Shown piece after piece: positions 45,658-55,915 of a stretch of 64,000 bases of DNA; position 1 is the stretch's first letter; every line of letters starts with the position of its first letter. This DNA is from Chimaeribacter coloradensis (GTDB taxonomy: Bacteria; Pseudomonadota; Gammaproteobacteria; Enterobacterales; Enterobacteriaceae): NCBI RefSeq assembly GCF_002858715.1, contig NZ_PJZH01000005.1, positions 62,001-126,000 on the forward strand. The letters run 5' to 3'. The notes beneath the pieces were generated by a model. That model was not told where the DNA came from. It saw only the letters and a program-made list of their open reading frames with translations, and did no database searches. A program made the position numbers and the translations under genes.

Positions 45658-46005
45658 ACCGTAAATTAACTAATTTGCTGGTTAATATCATGCTGTCTGT
45701 ACTAGTTATGGTGATTTATGTCGCATTACATATCATAGGTCATGATTTTTATATGGAATTTTACACACCTACAACGCGGGGGTTGTCTCTGCGTTTTGTA
45801 ATATACGATGCAGTGTATATTATTTTTCCTTTTATCAAAAGTCATTATTCATGGGCAGGGGGGAGTTGTTCTTTTCTACTTATATATAACAGGATTCTCT
45901 GACTATGCTCTTCGGATCATGCTGATGATGATATGTTCATGTTCTTCTTATTTGTTTTTAGGGTTTGCTGGGTATTTTATTAATAGGAAATTAAAAGATC
46001 AATGA
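45654..46005 (+). pseudogene. Four-helix membrane protein, island paralogue 3, frameshifted
   Basis: It starts at ATG 45654 (AAGGGTGAG upstream) with MNRKLTNLLVNIMLSVLVMV and HIIGHDFYMEFYTPTTRG, clearly paralogous to its neighbours. Near 45825-45842, in a T-rich run, the frame that carries the rest of the homology shifts: the C-terminal half (KVIIHGQGGVVLFYLYITGF to NRKLKDQ) is in the +1 phase and ends at TGA 46003-46005. The unshifted frame stops at about 45902. One base gained or lost would explain this; sequencing error in the T-run is possible. Confidence 0.65.
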
Positions 46006-46036
46006 TTCACCGAAGAGATTATTGTTTGGGGGTGCT

Positions 46037-46411
46037 GTGAGGATTAAAATAAACAGGGATTACCTTTTCTTTATTAAGATAACTATTGTCATGTTTTGCT
46101 TTTTCTTGATGGTATGGATTCATGATATAGGATATGACATCTATATGACTTATTATACGCCACGCAGCCGAGGGGTAGGACTTGGTTTCGTCTTTATCTA
46201 CTCAGTGTTCTTTATCCTCCCCTCATTTTTTGCAGTAATATTTTCACCTCTGCGATGGGGCGTGATGATTGTTGCGGCTGTTATGGGCGCTCTGTTTTAT
46301 TTGTGGTTCGGAAGCAATCCGCTCAGGGTCATATTAATGGCTCTTTCGAGCCTCTTACCCTATGCCATCCTATTTGTTATGAATGCGTGGCTGAAGAAAA
46401 GAATAAAATAG
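46037..46411 (+). CDS. Four-helix membrane protein, island paralogue 4 (intact)
   Basis: A 124-residue protein beginning at GTG 46037 with GGGGGT just upstream, giving the same N-terminus as paralogue 2 (RIKINRDYLFFIKITIVMFC against KISIKRDYLFFIRIIIVMVC). It has four predicted helices, a DIGYDIYMTYYTPRSRG loop after helix 1, and a basic tail LKKRIK. It is the only close paralogue with an unbroken frame. Candidate immunity protein; no database family is recognised. It is followed within 10 bp by the second copy of the boundary terminator. Confidence 0.6.
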   Translation: MRIKINRDYLFFIKITIVMFCFFLMVWIHDIGYDIYMTYYTPRSRGVGLGFVFIYSVFFILPSFFAVIFSPLRWGVMIVAAVMGALFYLWFGSNPLRVILMALSSLLPYAILFVMNAWLKKRIK

Positions 46412-46418
46412 ATTGTCG

Positions 46419-46454
46419 CAACAACGGCCACCCCAGGGTGGCCGTTTTTTATTG
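46419..46454. terminator. Terminator copy 2, right boundary of the island
   Basis: Same hairpin and flanks as 43679-43713. It now serves the island genes and, on the other strand, the end of iolR. Confidence 0.88.
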
Positions 46455-46468
46455 GTTGCCCGGCGCGG

Positions 46469-47338
46469 TTACCGGCTGGGCTGGGCGTTGAGGGCGCTGA
46501 TGGTGCCGTCATGGGCGTTGGTCAGGGCGAGGGAGACGGCGAGGGTCTGGGCGAGGCACATCGAGGCGACCTGTGAACGGAAGCCGTCTACCTGCGCTTC
46601 GCGTACCACAAAACAGACGTCGCTGAAGGCGGCCAGCGGGCTGACCTGGCTGTCAGTGATCGCGATCTGCTGGGCACCCTGTTTCGCGCCGAGCTGCACC
46701 AGATCCACCGCTTCCTGCGCATACGGCGAGTAGCTGATGGCGATCACCACATCTTTCGGCTTCACCATGCTGAGCTGCTCGGTAAACATGCCGCCCAGCC
46801 CGTCGATCAGGAAGGCGCGGCGCTCCAGGTGGCGCAAGGCATAGGTGAGGTAAGAGGCGACGCTGAAGGAGCGGCGCAGGCCAATCACATAGATGGTGTC
46901 GGCGTTGTTAAGCAGATCCACCGCTTTTTCCAGCTGGTCAGGGCTGATCTGCATCGCCAGCTGTTGCAACGCCTGCGCATTCACCATCGTGAACACATTC
47001 AGGATCTCCGCCGGTTTCTCCGGCACGGCGTTCTCTTCCGTCGAGGTCTGGCGGAACAGGCGCGCGCGCTCGGTGTAGCTCACCGTCTCTTCCATCAGGT
47101 GCTGGCGGAAAACCTGTTTCATTTCATTGAACCCGCTGAAACCAAAAGCGTTGGCGAAACGGATCAAGGTCGAGGGCGGCACGCTGGCCTGGGCGGCAAT
47201 CGAGGCCACGGTATCAAAGGCGATGCTGTTACTGTTATCAAGAATATAGCGGGCCACCTGCTTCAGGCGCTTGCTCAGCGTGTCGTAGCGACGGCGGATC
47301 TCATCCTGCAGCAAGGAGAGTTGGGTCGGGTTAGTCAT
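46469..47338 (-). CDS. iolR: RpiR-family regulator of inositol catabolism
   Basis: A 289-residue repressor-type regulator: N-terminal RpiR helix-turn-helix (residues about 5-80, AFDTVASIAAQASVPPSTLIRFANAFGFSGF) and a C-terminal SIS sugar-phosphate-binding domain (IYVIGLRRSFSVASYLTYAL; AISYSPYAQEAVDLVQLGAK). In relatives IolR represses the iol genes until an inositol intermediate binds. It is convergent with iolB across the island and upstream of iolC on the same strand. ATTTCATT lies at 47420-47427, in its promoter. Confidence 0.88.
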   Translation of the reverse strand: MTNPTQLSLLQDEIRRRYDTLSKRLKQVARYILDNSNSIAFDTVASIAAQASVPPSTLIRFANAFGFSGFNEMKQVFRQHLMEETVSYTERARLFRQTSTEENAVPEKPAEILNVFTMVNAQALQQLAMQISPDQLEKAVDLLNNADTIYVIGLRRSFSVASYLTYALRHLERRAFLIDGLGGMFTEQLSMVKPKDVVIAISYSPYAQEAVDLVQLGAKQGAQQIAITDSQVSPLAAFSDVCFVVREAQVDGFRSQVASMCLAQTLAVSLALTNAHDGTISALNAQPSR

Positions 47339-47419
47339 GTCAGTGGCTCACAGAGAAGACAGGGGATCAGGAAAACAAAACACGTTTTCATTGTGGCTAT
47401 TCTACCAGATGAATCGAAA

Positions 47420-47427
47420 ATTTCATT
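47420..47427. promoter_or_regulatory. Candidate IolR half-site upstream of iolR
   Basis: ATTTCATT, the reverse complement of AATGAAAT found at the other iol promoters, about 85 bp upstream of the iolR start. Confidence 0.4.
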
Positions 47428-47522
47428 TAATGTGGCTGAACCCCGGATTTATTTCATCGGACCTTGAAAAGGCTCACAGATCGCTTAAAAAATAGCGGAA
47501 AAGGCGCTGTCACCGGCCATAA

Positions 47523-47549
47523 AAAACGGCCCCCGCAGGAGCCGTTTCA
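47523..47549 (-). terminator. Terminator of iolC
   Basis: AAACGGC/GCCGTTT stem with U-run on the minus strand directly after the iolC stop. Confidence 0.8.
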
Positions 47550-47554
47550 GACTG

Positions 47555-49489
47555 TTACTGTTTCAGGGCGTCCGGCAGGGGGCGCACGTCACGCCAGTAA
47601 CCGATCAGCGTCAGGTAGTTCTGTTTCACCTGGCGGATCAGCGCGGCGTCATCCAGTTCACCCTGCAGCCACTGGCGTGACGCCTGGCCGAAGATGGTGC
47701 GGCCCACGGCGAAGCCTTTCACCCACGGCGCGGCGGCAGCCTCGGCAAAGCCCGCTTTCAGCTCCGCTTCCGGCGCGTCCAGGCCGAGGATTACCACGCC
47801 CCGGCAGTGCGGGTCGTTGGCTTCAATCACCTTGCCGACCTGTTCCCAGCCGCTGACGGAGAGCGGCGGCAGTTTCCACCAGTCCGGCTGGATGCCGAGC
47901 TGGTAGAAGCGCGCCAGGGACTCCACGTAGAAGCGCTCATCTTTGTCAGGGCTGTTCTCCGGCAGAATCACCTCCAGCAGCAGTTCATGGCCGCTCTGGC
48001 AGCAGGCGCGCCAGACGTCGAGCAACTGCGCCTCCTGTTCCCGGCGTAACGCCTCCGGATCTTGCGGGTGGTAGAACACCAGGCATTTCACCACATGCTC
48101 CAGCGGCCAGCTCACCAGCTGCGAGCCAAGGTTGCCGTGCTCCAGCCGCAGCGGGCGCGAGCCGGGCATCTCAATCGGGCGGCCGATCCACCAGCCCTGG
48201 CCGGTGATGGCGTTCAGCGCCGGCTGGCCGTAAGTGGTATCGGCCAGGATGCCGCTGTTATGCGCCAGCCCCGCCTCGGTGGCGGCCTCGCGGGCGGCCT
48301 GGAGCAGCAGCTGTTTCAGCACCGGGATTTTCTGGTAGTCCGTTCCGGCTTCGTCCGCCATCTCTTCAAGCTGTTTACGGTGGTCGAAGGCGAAAACGCA
48401 CAGCTCCGGCCACGCCTGTGTGCGGGTGGTGACGCGATGCAGATGGTTGAGGCGCACGTCGCGATCCGGGCGTTTCACCCCGGTGTCGCGCTTCAGGTAG
48501 TCGTCCAGCTCCTCTTTGGTCGGCATCGCCGGGGCGCAGCCGTGGCGTGACACCACCAGCGCCCCGCAGGCGTTGGCGTAGCGGCAGGCCTGGTCCCAGC
48601 CCTCGTCATTGAGGTAGCCGCGCAGCAAACCGGACATAAAGGCATCGCCCGCGCCCAGCACATTCAACACATCTACCCGCACGCCCGAATGCAGTTTGAC
48701 CTGATCCCACCCTTCCGGGATCGCGCCCTCAAACACCGAGCAGCCCTGTGCGCCACGCTTGCAGACCAGCGCAGCCTGGGTGTGGCGGCGCACATTCGCC
48801 AGCGCCGTCAGGGTGTCGGTGCTGCCGCCGGCGATATGGAACTCCTCTTCGGTACCGACGATCAGGTCAAACTTGTCCAGCACCTGCTGGAGCTGGCGGG
48901 TCACCGGTTCGGACTCAATAAACCGCGTTTCGCCGTCGCCCAGTGAGGTCAGCCCCCAGAGCACCGGCCGGTAGTCGATGTCCAGCGCGGTGCGCAGGCC
49001 ATGTTTACGGGCGTAATCCAGCGCTTTCAGCACCGCGGCGCGGGTATCGGGGTGGGAGAGGTGGGTGCCGGTCACCGCCACGGCGCGCGCGGAGGCGATG
49101 TAATTTTCGTCGATATCCTCGGGCACCAGCCCCATGTCGGCGCAGTTATCGCGGTAGAAGATCAGCGGAAAGGTCTCCTGATCCTTGATGCCGAGCATCA
49201 CCAGCGCGGTCAGGCGTTGGGTGTCGGTGATCAGGTATTGGGTGTCCACGCCCGCCCGTTGCAGCGTTTCACGCAGGAAGCGGCCGTTATGCTCATCACC
49301 GACGCGCGCCAGCATGGCGGACTTCAGCCCCTGAATGGCCGTGCCGTAAGCCACATTGCCGGATGAACCGCCGAGGTACTTGGAAAACGTGCTCATATCT
49401 TCCAGCCGGGCACCGATCTGCTGACCATACAGGTCAACCGCAATGCGGCCAATACAGATGACATCCAGCTGTTTTGGGTGTGTCGCCAT
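47555..49489 (-). CDS. iolC: 5-dehydro-2-deoxygluconokinase fused to DUF2090 aldolase domain
   Basis: A 644-residue bifunctional protein. Residues 1-330 form a PfkB-type kinase (start LDVICIGRIAVDLYG; ATP/catalytic motif NVLGAGDAFMSGLLRG) that phosphorylates 2-deoxy-5-keto-gluconate. Residues ~335-640 form a DUF2090 domain (VFAFDHRKQLEEMA, LVFYHPQDPEALR, VILGLDAPEAELKAGF) taken to be the aldolase that splits the phosphate into dihydroxyacetone phosphate and malonic semialdehyde. No separate iolJ is present, which fits the fusion. The start at 49489 has AAGGAATC upstream; an ATG 12 codons earlier has no such site. Confidence 0.93.
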   Translation of the reverse strand: MATHPKQLDVICIGRIAVDLYGQQIGARLEDMSTFSKYLGGSSGNVAYGTAIQGLKSAMLARVGDEHNGRFLRETLQRAGVDTQYLITDTQRLTALVMLGIKDQETFPLIFYRDNCADMGLVPEDIDENYIASARAVAVTGTHLSHPDTRAAVLKALDYARKHGLRTALDIDYRPVLWGLTSLGDGETRFIESEPVTRQLQQVLDKFDLIVGTEEEFHIAGGSTDTLTALANVRRHTQAALVCKRGAQGCSVFEGAIPEGWDQVKLHSGVRVDVLNVLGAGDAFMSGLLRGYLNDEGWDQACRYANACGALVVSRHGCAPAMPTKEELDDYLKRDTGVKRPDRDVRLNHLHRVTTRTQAWPELCVFAFDHRKQLEEMADEAGTDYQKIPVLKQLLLQAAREAATEAGLAHNSGILADTTYGQPALNAITGQGWWIGRPIEMPGSRPLRLEHGNLGSQLVSWPLEHVVKCLVFYHPQDPEALRREQEAQLLDVWRACCQSGHELLLEVILPENSPDKDERFYVESLARFYQLGIQPDWWKLPPLSVSGWEQVGKVIEANDPHCRGVVILGLDAPEAELKAGFAEAAAAPWVKGFAVGRTIFGQASRQWLQGELDDAALIRQVKQNYLTLIGYWRDVRPLPDALKQ

Positions 49490-49954
49490 ACCAGATTCCT
49501 TCTTTAAAGGGGGGTGAAGAAGCATTTTGTCGCAGTATGAGGAATAAAAATTTCAAATACAAGAATGAATGAAATTAGAAAACCAGAATTGTGAGGGGGA
49601 TTAAACGGCTGCCTTTCTGACCCGTGGCTTTCTGGCCGGAATCGCGGCAAAACCGCGCTGCATCAGGGTTAGAACAGGCCGCAAAGTGGGTGTGCGTCGG
49701 GTCACACTGAGGATGAAAGCGCCGATAACCCGTTGAATTGTCATGTCGGGGTAACAGGCATGTGGCAAAAAGGTGAATGGACGTTTTATTTCATTTTTTG
49801 ATCTCTCTCGCAAAATGAAATGTTTCTTCTGGAATGGGATTTTGTGGAAAAAAAATTTGTTTATAATCCCTCCACGTTTCACCCCACCGGGCTGAAAGGG
49901 TAGCCGCTCCACGGCCCGCTGCCACCGGACAACGCAAACAGGAAGGGTACAACA
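49490..49954. promoter_or_regulatory. iolC-iolD divergent control region
   Basis: 465 bp. AATGAAAT is at 49568-49575 near iolC. On the iolD side ATTTCATT (49788-49795) and AATGAAAT (49814-49821) form an inverted pair with an 18-bp spacer. These are candidate IolR sites. No small gene is supported. Confidence 0.5.
49788..49821. promoter_or_regulatory. Inverted pair of candidate IolR sites before iolD
   Basis: ATTTCATT and AATGAAAT in inverted orientation, about 135-165 bp upstream of iolD, in an A+T-rich promoter-like stretch. Confidence 0.45.
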
Positions 49955-51895
49955 ATGGCTAAGACGAGACTCACGATGGCGCAGGCGCTGGTTAAGTTCC
50001 TGGATAACCAATATGTCCTGGTGGATGGGGCTGAGCACAAATTCGTCAAAGGGATTTTTGCCATTTTCGGCCACGGCAACGTGCTGGGGCTGGGGCAGGC
50101 GCTGGAACAGGATTGCGGCTCGCTGGTGGTGCATCAGGGGCGCAATGAGCAGGGCATGGCGCACGCCGCCATCGGCTACGCCAAACAGAAACTGCGCCGT
50201 GAAATCTACGCCTGCAGCGCCTCCGTGGGGCCGGGCTCGGCCAATATGGTCACCGCCGCGGCGACCGCCACCGCCAACCGCATCCCGCTGCTGCTGCTGC
50301 CGGGGGATGTGTTCGCCACCCGCCAGCCCGACCCGGTGCTGCAACAGATTGAACAGTCTCACGATCTCAGCATCAGCACCAACGACGCCTTCCGCGCCGT
50401 AAGCAAATATTGGGACCGCATCTCACGGCCGGAGCAGCTGATGAGCGCCTGCCTCAACGCGATGCGGGTACTGACCGACCCGGCAGAAACCGGCGCGGTA
50501 ACGCTCTCCCTGCCGCAGGATGTGCAGGGCGAAGCCTATGACTACCCCGACTACTTCTTCCAGAAACGGGTGCACCGTATGGACCGCCGCCTGCCGACTG
50601 AGGGCATGTTGCAGGATGCGCTGGCGCTGCTGGCCGGCAAGCGCAAGCCGCTGATTGTCTGCGGCGGCGGGGTGAAATATGGGGCAGCGGCGGCGGCGTT
50701 ACAGCAGTTTGCCGAACAGTTCGCGATTCCGTTTGCTGAAACCCAGGCGGGCAAGGGCGCGATTGTCTCGGAGCACCCGCTGAACCTCGGCGGCATCGGC
50801 GAAACCGGCAGCCTGGCGGCCAATACGCTGGCCAAAGAGGCCGATCTGGTGATCGGCATCGGCACCCGTTACACCGACTTCACCACCTCCTCGAAATGGA
50901 TTTTCCAGAACCCGGAGGTGGCCTTCCTTAACCTCAACGTCAGCGCCTTTGATGCCGGCAAGCTCGACGGCGTGCAGCTGCTGGCAGACGCCCGCGAAGC
51001 GCTGGATGCCCTGGCACCGCGGCTGGCTGACACCGGCTACCGCGCCCAGTGGGGTGACGCCATCCGCGCAGCGCGGGAAAGCCTCTACCGTGAGGTTGAC
51101 CGGGTCTACCAGGTCGAATACAGCGGCGAAGAATTTGTGCCGGAGATCGACGACCATCTCGACCGGAAAAAGGTGTTCGCCGAATTTATTGAACAGACCA
51201 ACTCCGTGCTGACGCAAAGCAAAGTGCTGGGCACGCTGAATGAGTGCCTGCCGCAGGACGCGGTGATCGTGGCGGCTTCCGGCAGTTTGCCGGGCGATTT
51301 GCAGCGCGTCTGGCGTACCACCGGCGTCAACGGTTACCACGTCGAATATGGCTACTCGTGTATGGGGTATGAGGTGAATGCCTCGCTGGGCGTCAAGCTG
51401 GCGGAGCCGGACCGTGAGGTTTATACGCTGCTGGGCGACGGCTCCTTCATGATGCTGCACTCCGAGCTGGTCACCTCAATTCAGGAAGGCTGCAAAATTA
51501 ACGTGGTGCTGCTCGACAACATGACCAATGGCTGCATCAACAACCTGCAGATGGAACACGGCATGAACAGCTTCAGCACCGAGTTCCGCTTCCGCGACGC
51601 GGAAACCAACAGCCTGACCGGCGGCTTCGTGCCGGTGGATTTCGCCATGCTGGCCCAGGCCTACGGCTGCAAAACCTACCGCGTCACCACCTATGCGCAA
51701 TTGCGCGAGGCGCTGGAGGATGCGCGCAAACAGACTGTCTCCACGCTGATAGACATCAAAGTGCTGCCGAAAACCATGGTGCACAAGTACTTCAGCTGGT
51801 GGCGCGTCGGCGGCGCGCAGGTCTCGGAAAGCAGCCGCATCCAGCAGGTGGCGGAGATGCTGAACCACAACATCAGCAAAGCGCGCGACTACTGA
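49955..51895 (+). CDS. iolD: 3D-(3,5/4)-trihydroxycyclohexane-1,2-dione acylhydrolase (ring-opening)
   Basis: A 646-residue thiamin-diphosphate enzyme that opens the inositol-derived ring to 5-deoxyglucuronate. N-terminal text: [20 protein letters not shown]. The ThDP/Mg binding region reads [20 protein letters not shown] (GDG) with N further on in [10 protein letters not shown]. It heads the iolD-iolG-iolH-iolE transcript. AGGAAGGG precedes the ATG. Confidence 0.95.
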   Translation: MAKTRLTMAQALVKFLDNQYVLVDGAEHKFVKGIFAIFGHGNVLGLGQALEQDCGSLVVHQGRNEQGMAHAAIGYAKQKLRREIYACSASVGPGSANMVTAAATATANRIPLLLLPGDVFATRQPDPVLQQIEQSHDLSISTNDAFRAVSKYWDRISRPEQLMSACLNAMRVLTDPAETGAVTLSLPQDVQGEAYDYPDYFFQKRVHRMDRRLPTEGMLQDALALLAGKRKPLIVCGGGVKYGAAAAALQQFAEQFAIPFAETQAGKGAIVSEHPLNLGGIGETGSLAANTLAKEADLVIGIGTRYTDFTTSSKWIFQNPEVAFLNLNVSAFDAGKLDGVQLLADAREALDALAPRLADTGYRAQWGDAIRAARESLYREVDRVYQVEYSGEEFVPEIDDHLDRKKVFAEFIEQTNSVLTQSKVLGTLNECLPQDAVIVAASGSLPGDLQRVWRTTGVNGYHVEYGYSCMGYEVNASLGVKLAEPDREVYTLLGDGSFMMLHSELVTSIQEGCKINVVLLDNMTNGCINNLQMEHGMNSFSTEFRFRDAETNSLTGGFVPVDFAMLAQAYGCKTYRVTTYAQLREALEDARKQTVSTLIDIKVLPKTMVHKYFSWWRVGGAQVSESSRIQQVAEMLNHNISKARDY

Positions 51896-51898
51896 TTC

Positions 51899-51922
51899 AC
51901 CGGGCGGCCGCGGCTGCCCGGT
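51899..51922. repeat. Intra-operon hairpin between iolD and iolG
   Basis: ACCGGGC/GCCCGGT arms around a 10-nt G+C loop, four bases after the iolD stop. It lacks a real T-run, so it is more likely an mRNA-stabilising or attenuating hairpin than a full terminator. Confidence 0.5.
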
Positions 51923-52004
51923 TCTACCGCTTCACGCCGTTAACCATTAAGCGCAATTAAGCCGTATGCGATGAATAACACGTATGCGGGCGGGCAGCCC
52001 GTGA

Positions 52005-53051
<1,047 letters not shown>

Positions 53052-53061
53052 CCCCTTTTTT

Positions 53062-53085
53062 CACCGGGCCGCCGGCGGCCCGGTG
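53062..53085. repeat. Intra-operon perfect palindrome between iolG and iolH
   Basis: CACCGGGCCG-CCGG-CGGCCCGGTG, 24 bp and fully symmetric, 12 bases after the iolG stop. The T-run precedes rather than follows it on the plus strand, so it should not terminate iolG. Confidence 0.55.
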
Positions 53086-53112
53086 GCTTCACACTGACTT
53101 TAGGAAGAGACC

Positions 53113-53997
53113 ATGAAAATCGCGTTTGATGTCGACGTCATCAAGGATATGGGCATTACCAGGATGGTGCATCAGGTGGCGGAGTGGGGCTACCGCTACA
53201 TTGAGCAGTCGCCGCACCCGCAGATCAACCCGTTCTACAAGCACCCGAAAGCCAGCCGTGAAGTGATGGCGGAGTACCGCAATGCACTGAAGGCCACCGG
53301 CGTCGAGATCTCATCGTTTATCGTGGTCTACCGCTGGTCCGGCCCCGGTGAGGATCGCCGTGTGGCGGCGGTGAAAAACTGGAAACGGATGATTGAGATC
53401 GCCGTCGAGATGGGCGTGCAGGTGATTAACACCGAGCTGGCCGGTAACCCGAACGAGCCGGAGATCTGCGAGGAGCTGTGGTACCGGTCGATGGAGGAGC
53501 TGCTGCCGATCATCGAGCGCGAAGGCATCCGCATGGAGATCCAGTCCCACCCGTGGGACTTCTGCGAACTGAACAACGAAACCTGCGATCTGGTGAAGTC
53601 CCTGCGCAGCGACAACGTGAAATACCTCTACAGCGTGCCGCACACCTTCTTCTATGACAAAGGGGTCGGCGATGTGGCGAACATGCTGCGTTATGCAGGG
53701 GACGATCTCTCCCATGTGCTGATCGCTGACACCCATAACCATACCAAACATTGCCGTTACATCGTCAACCCGCCGGGCGTGGATGCGGCGGTGCATCAGC
53801 ACGTCGGCATCGGCGAAGGGGAAGTGGACTTCGAAACCCTGTTCAAAACCCTGCGCGAGATGGATTTCGCCAACAAAACCTTCAAGGTGGGCGGCGAGCC
53901 GATCATTGCCGCATCGCTGTTTGGTTACCCGGAAAAGATGAAGTATCAGGCTGTCGAGACCCGCGAGCGCATCGAGCGGGAACTGTTGGTTAAATAA
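53113..53997 (+). CDS. iolH: IolH-family sugar isomerase/epimerase
   Basis: A 294-residue TIM-barrel protein that matches Bacillus subtilis Iol[73 protein letters not shown]. Its exact step in inositol degradation is not established. It is placed between iolG and iolE in the same transcript, with GGAAGAG before the ATG. Confidence 0.88.
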   Translation: MKIAFDVDVIKDMGITRMVHQVAEWGYRYIEQSPHPQINPFYKHPKASREVMAEYRNALKATGVEISSFIVVYRWSGPGEDRRVAAVKNWKRMIEIAVEMGVQVINTELAGNPNEPEICEELWYRSMEELLPIIEREGIRMEIQSHPWDFCELNNETCDLVKSLRSDNVKYLYSVPHTFFYDKGVGDVANMLRYAGDDLSHVLIADTHNHTKHCRYIVNPPGVDAAVHQHVGIGEGEVDFETLFKTLREMDFANKTFKVGGEPIIAASLFGYPEKMKYQAVETRERIERELLVK

Positions 53998-54032
53998 TGT
54001 TTTCCTGCCCACGGGCAGGCGAGGCTTCCCCC

Positions 54033-54929
54033 ATGAACAAAGAGAACATCAAACTGGCAATCGCGCCGATTGGCTGGACCAACGACGACATGCCGGATCT
54101 GGGCAGTGAAAATACTTTCCAGCAGTGCGTCAGTGAAATGGCGCTGGCCGGGTTCACCGGCAGCGAGGTCGGCGGCAAATACCCGCGTGATACCGCGCTG
54201 CTGAAACGGATGCTGGACGCGCGCGGCATCCGCATCTGCAACGCCTGGTTCAGCACCTTTTTCGCCGATGGCCAGAAAGAGAAAACCATCGACGAGTTCG
54301 TCAACCACATGAATTTCCTGCATGAGATGGGCGCGAAGGTGATCGGCTGCTCCGAACAGAGCAAAAGCATCCAGTGCACCACCAAAGCCGTGTTTGACGA
54401 GAAGCCGCACTTCACCGACGACGAGTGGCAGCGGGTGGCTGAGGGCTATAACCAGCTGGCGAAGATCGCGGCGGAGAAGGGGATGCAGGTCTGCCTGCAT
54501 CACCATATGGGTACCGCCATCCAGACCCCGGCGGAGATTGACCGCTTTATGGCGCTGGTGAATGATGACGTCTACCTGCTGTTTGATACCGGCCACCTCT
54601 ACTACTCCGAAGGCTCGCAGCAGGTGATGATGGCGGTGCTGGAGAAGCACCTGCCGCGCATCAACCACATCCACCTGAAAGATGTGCGTGACGAAAAAGT
54701 GGCAGAGGTGCGCGCCAACCGCCTCAGCTTCCTGGACGGCGTGCGCATGGGCACCTTCACCGTGCCGGGTGACGGGGTGATCGACTTCCGCCCGGTGTTT
54801 GCCCTGCTGGACCAGCGCGGCTACAAAGGCTGGATGGTGGTGGAGGCGGAACAGGACCCGGCGCTGGCCAACCCGTTCGAATACGCCGTGAAAGCGCGCA
54901 ACTATATCCGCGAGTTTGCCGGGTTATAA
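54033..54929 (+). CDS. iolE: Myo-inosose-2 dehydratase
   Basis: A 298-residue TIM-barrel dehydratase that converts 2-keto-myo-inositol to the trihydroxycyclohexanedione used by IolD. Text matches Klebsiella-type Iol[51 protein letters not shown] and [12 protein letters not shown]. The start at 54033 has GAGG about 8 nt upstream; an earlier start at 53997 lacks similarity. Last gene of the transcript. Confidence 0.95.
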   Translation: MNKENIKLAIAPIGWTNDDMPDLGSENTFQQCVSEMALAGFTGSEVGGKYPRDTALLKRMLDARGIRICNAWFSTFFADGQKEKTIDEFVNHMNFLHEMGAKVIGCSEQSKSIQCTTKAVFDEKPHFTDDEWQRVAEGYNQLAKIAAEKGMQVCLHHHMGTAIQTPAEIDRFMALVNDDVYLLFDTGHLYYSEGSQQVMMAVLEKHLPRINHIHLKDVRDEKVAEVRANRLSFLDGVRMGTFTVPGDGVIDFRPVFALLDQRGYKGWMVVEAEQDPALANPFEYAVKARNYIREFAGL

Positions 54930-54960
54930 ACGCCGCGTGAAAACCCGCAACGAAGACAAA

Positions 54961-54989
54961 AAAGCCACCCGGTTCAGGGGTGGCTTTTT
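54961..54989. terminator. Bidirectional terminator after iolE
   Basis: AAAGCCACC/GGTGGCTTT stem with T-run, between iolE and the convergent acetyltransferase gene. Confidence 0.85.
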
Positions 54990-55024
54990 ACCTTCTGCCG
55001 CGAACATCGCCTATCCGGGCGGCA

Positions 55025-55537
55025 TCAGCAGGGAACCTGATGCACTCTCTCTTTCAGCCGGCCCATATGGTGCGCGTCCACCAGCACGCCGTCACGCATC
55101 GCAAATTGCGGGCTGGTGCCCTCTACCTCAAAGCCGAACTTGCGGTAAAGCGCCAGCGCGGCATGGTTGTCGGTATAGACCGTCAGCTCCATGCGCTTCA
55201 CCCCGAGCCAGTTATCACAGAGATCCACCGCCGCACCCAGCAGCTTGCTGCCGACGCCATGCCCCTGATACTCCGTCGACACGCCCATGCCGAAGGTGGC
55301 CACATGGCGGCGGCGCGGCGTGGGGTTGTGGCTCAGCATCAGTTGCCCGGCGAGAACACCGTCCAGCAGGGCCACCAGGTTGCAGGTGTCGGGGGCCGGG
55401 TTCGTCAGGCGCTCTTCCCAGCGGGTCACCGGCGAATAGGGAAGTTGCAACGTATCGCGGTAGAGCGCCGGTTCGCTGTAGAGGCGGTGCAGGGCAGCGG
55501 CATCTTCCAGGATGGCGTGGCGGACGGTGATCTCCAT
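55025..55537 (-). CDS. aaaT: L-amino acid N-acetyltransferase (YhhY/AaaT)
   Basis: A 170-residue GNAT acetyltransferase that matches E. coli YhhY: VRHAILEDAAALHRLYSEPA, HVATFGMGVSTEYQGHGVGS (acetyl-CoA-binding), CDNWLGVKRMELTVYTDN and KFGFEVEGT. E. coli AaaT acetylates amino acids such as Phe and Met. It is divergent from ryhB, as in E. coli, which supports both identifications. Confidence 0.92.
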   Translation of the reverse strand: MEITVRHAILEDAAALHRLYSEPALYRDTLQLPYSPVTRWEERLTNPAPDTCNLVALLDGVLAGQLMLSHNPTPRRRHVATFGMGVSTEYQGHGVGSKLLGAAVDLCDNWLGVKRMELTVYTDNHAALALYRKFGFEVEGTSPQFAMRDGVLVDAHHMGRLKERVHQVPC

Positions 55538-55639
55538 AACAGGCTCCTTGCAGGGGGGGATAATAACCCCTTAAATTATCTGCTTTATTTTTCCGGTCAA
55601 GCAAGAAATTGGTTAAAAAAAGGCTTTACAGATACGAAT

Positions 55640-55658
55640 GATAATGATTATTATTGTC
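55640..55658. promoter_or_regulatory. Fur box of ryhB
   Basis: GATAATGATTATTATTGTC matches 16 of 19 consensus positions and overlaps the ryhB promoter (TTTACA 55625-55630, TATTAT 55649-55654). Confidence 0.9.
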
Positions 55659-55660
55659 AT

Positions 55661-55770
55661 GCGTTCCGGGGAGCCGCACTGACATGCTGAGGTTTCCCTG
55701 TGAAGGCACGACATTGCTCACATTGCTTCCAGTATTATTTTAAGCCAGCTCGGGTGCTGGCTTTTTTTTT
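55661..55770 (+). ncRNA. ryhB: RyhB iron-sparing small RNA
   Basis: The RyhB core is exact from 55706: GCACGACATTGCTCACATTG, continuing with CTTCCAGTATTA, then the terminator AGCCAG/TGCTGGCT with nine T. The Fur box sits over the promoter. RyhB pairs with mRNAs of iron-using proteins with Hfq help and lowers their expression in iron starvation. The segment before the core is about 45 nt, longer than the 33 nt of E. coli RyhB; the 5' end is estimated from the promoter. Neighbours yhhY and yhhW agree with E. coli. Confidence 0.95.
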
Positions 55771-55915
55771 GCCTGCCATTTCCCTTTCCCCCTCAATCTC
55801 TTTGTGCAAGCGCCGTGAACTCATTCACTTTTTTTGACCAGAGGCGTTAAGTTTTTACGCTTTCTTATTCCCGGCCCGCCGCTAGACTAAGTGAAAACAT
55901 TGAGGAGAATTGAAC

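Noticed and set aside
43667-46468. Prophage or transposon as the source of the A+T-rich island
   Set aside because: No integrase, transposase, tRNA end or terminal inverted repeats; only the duplicated terminator marks its ends.
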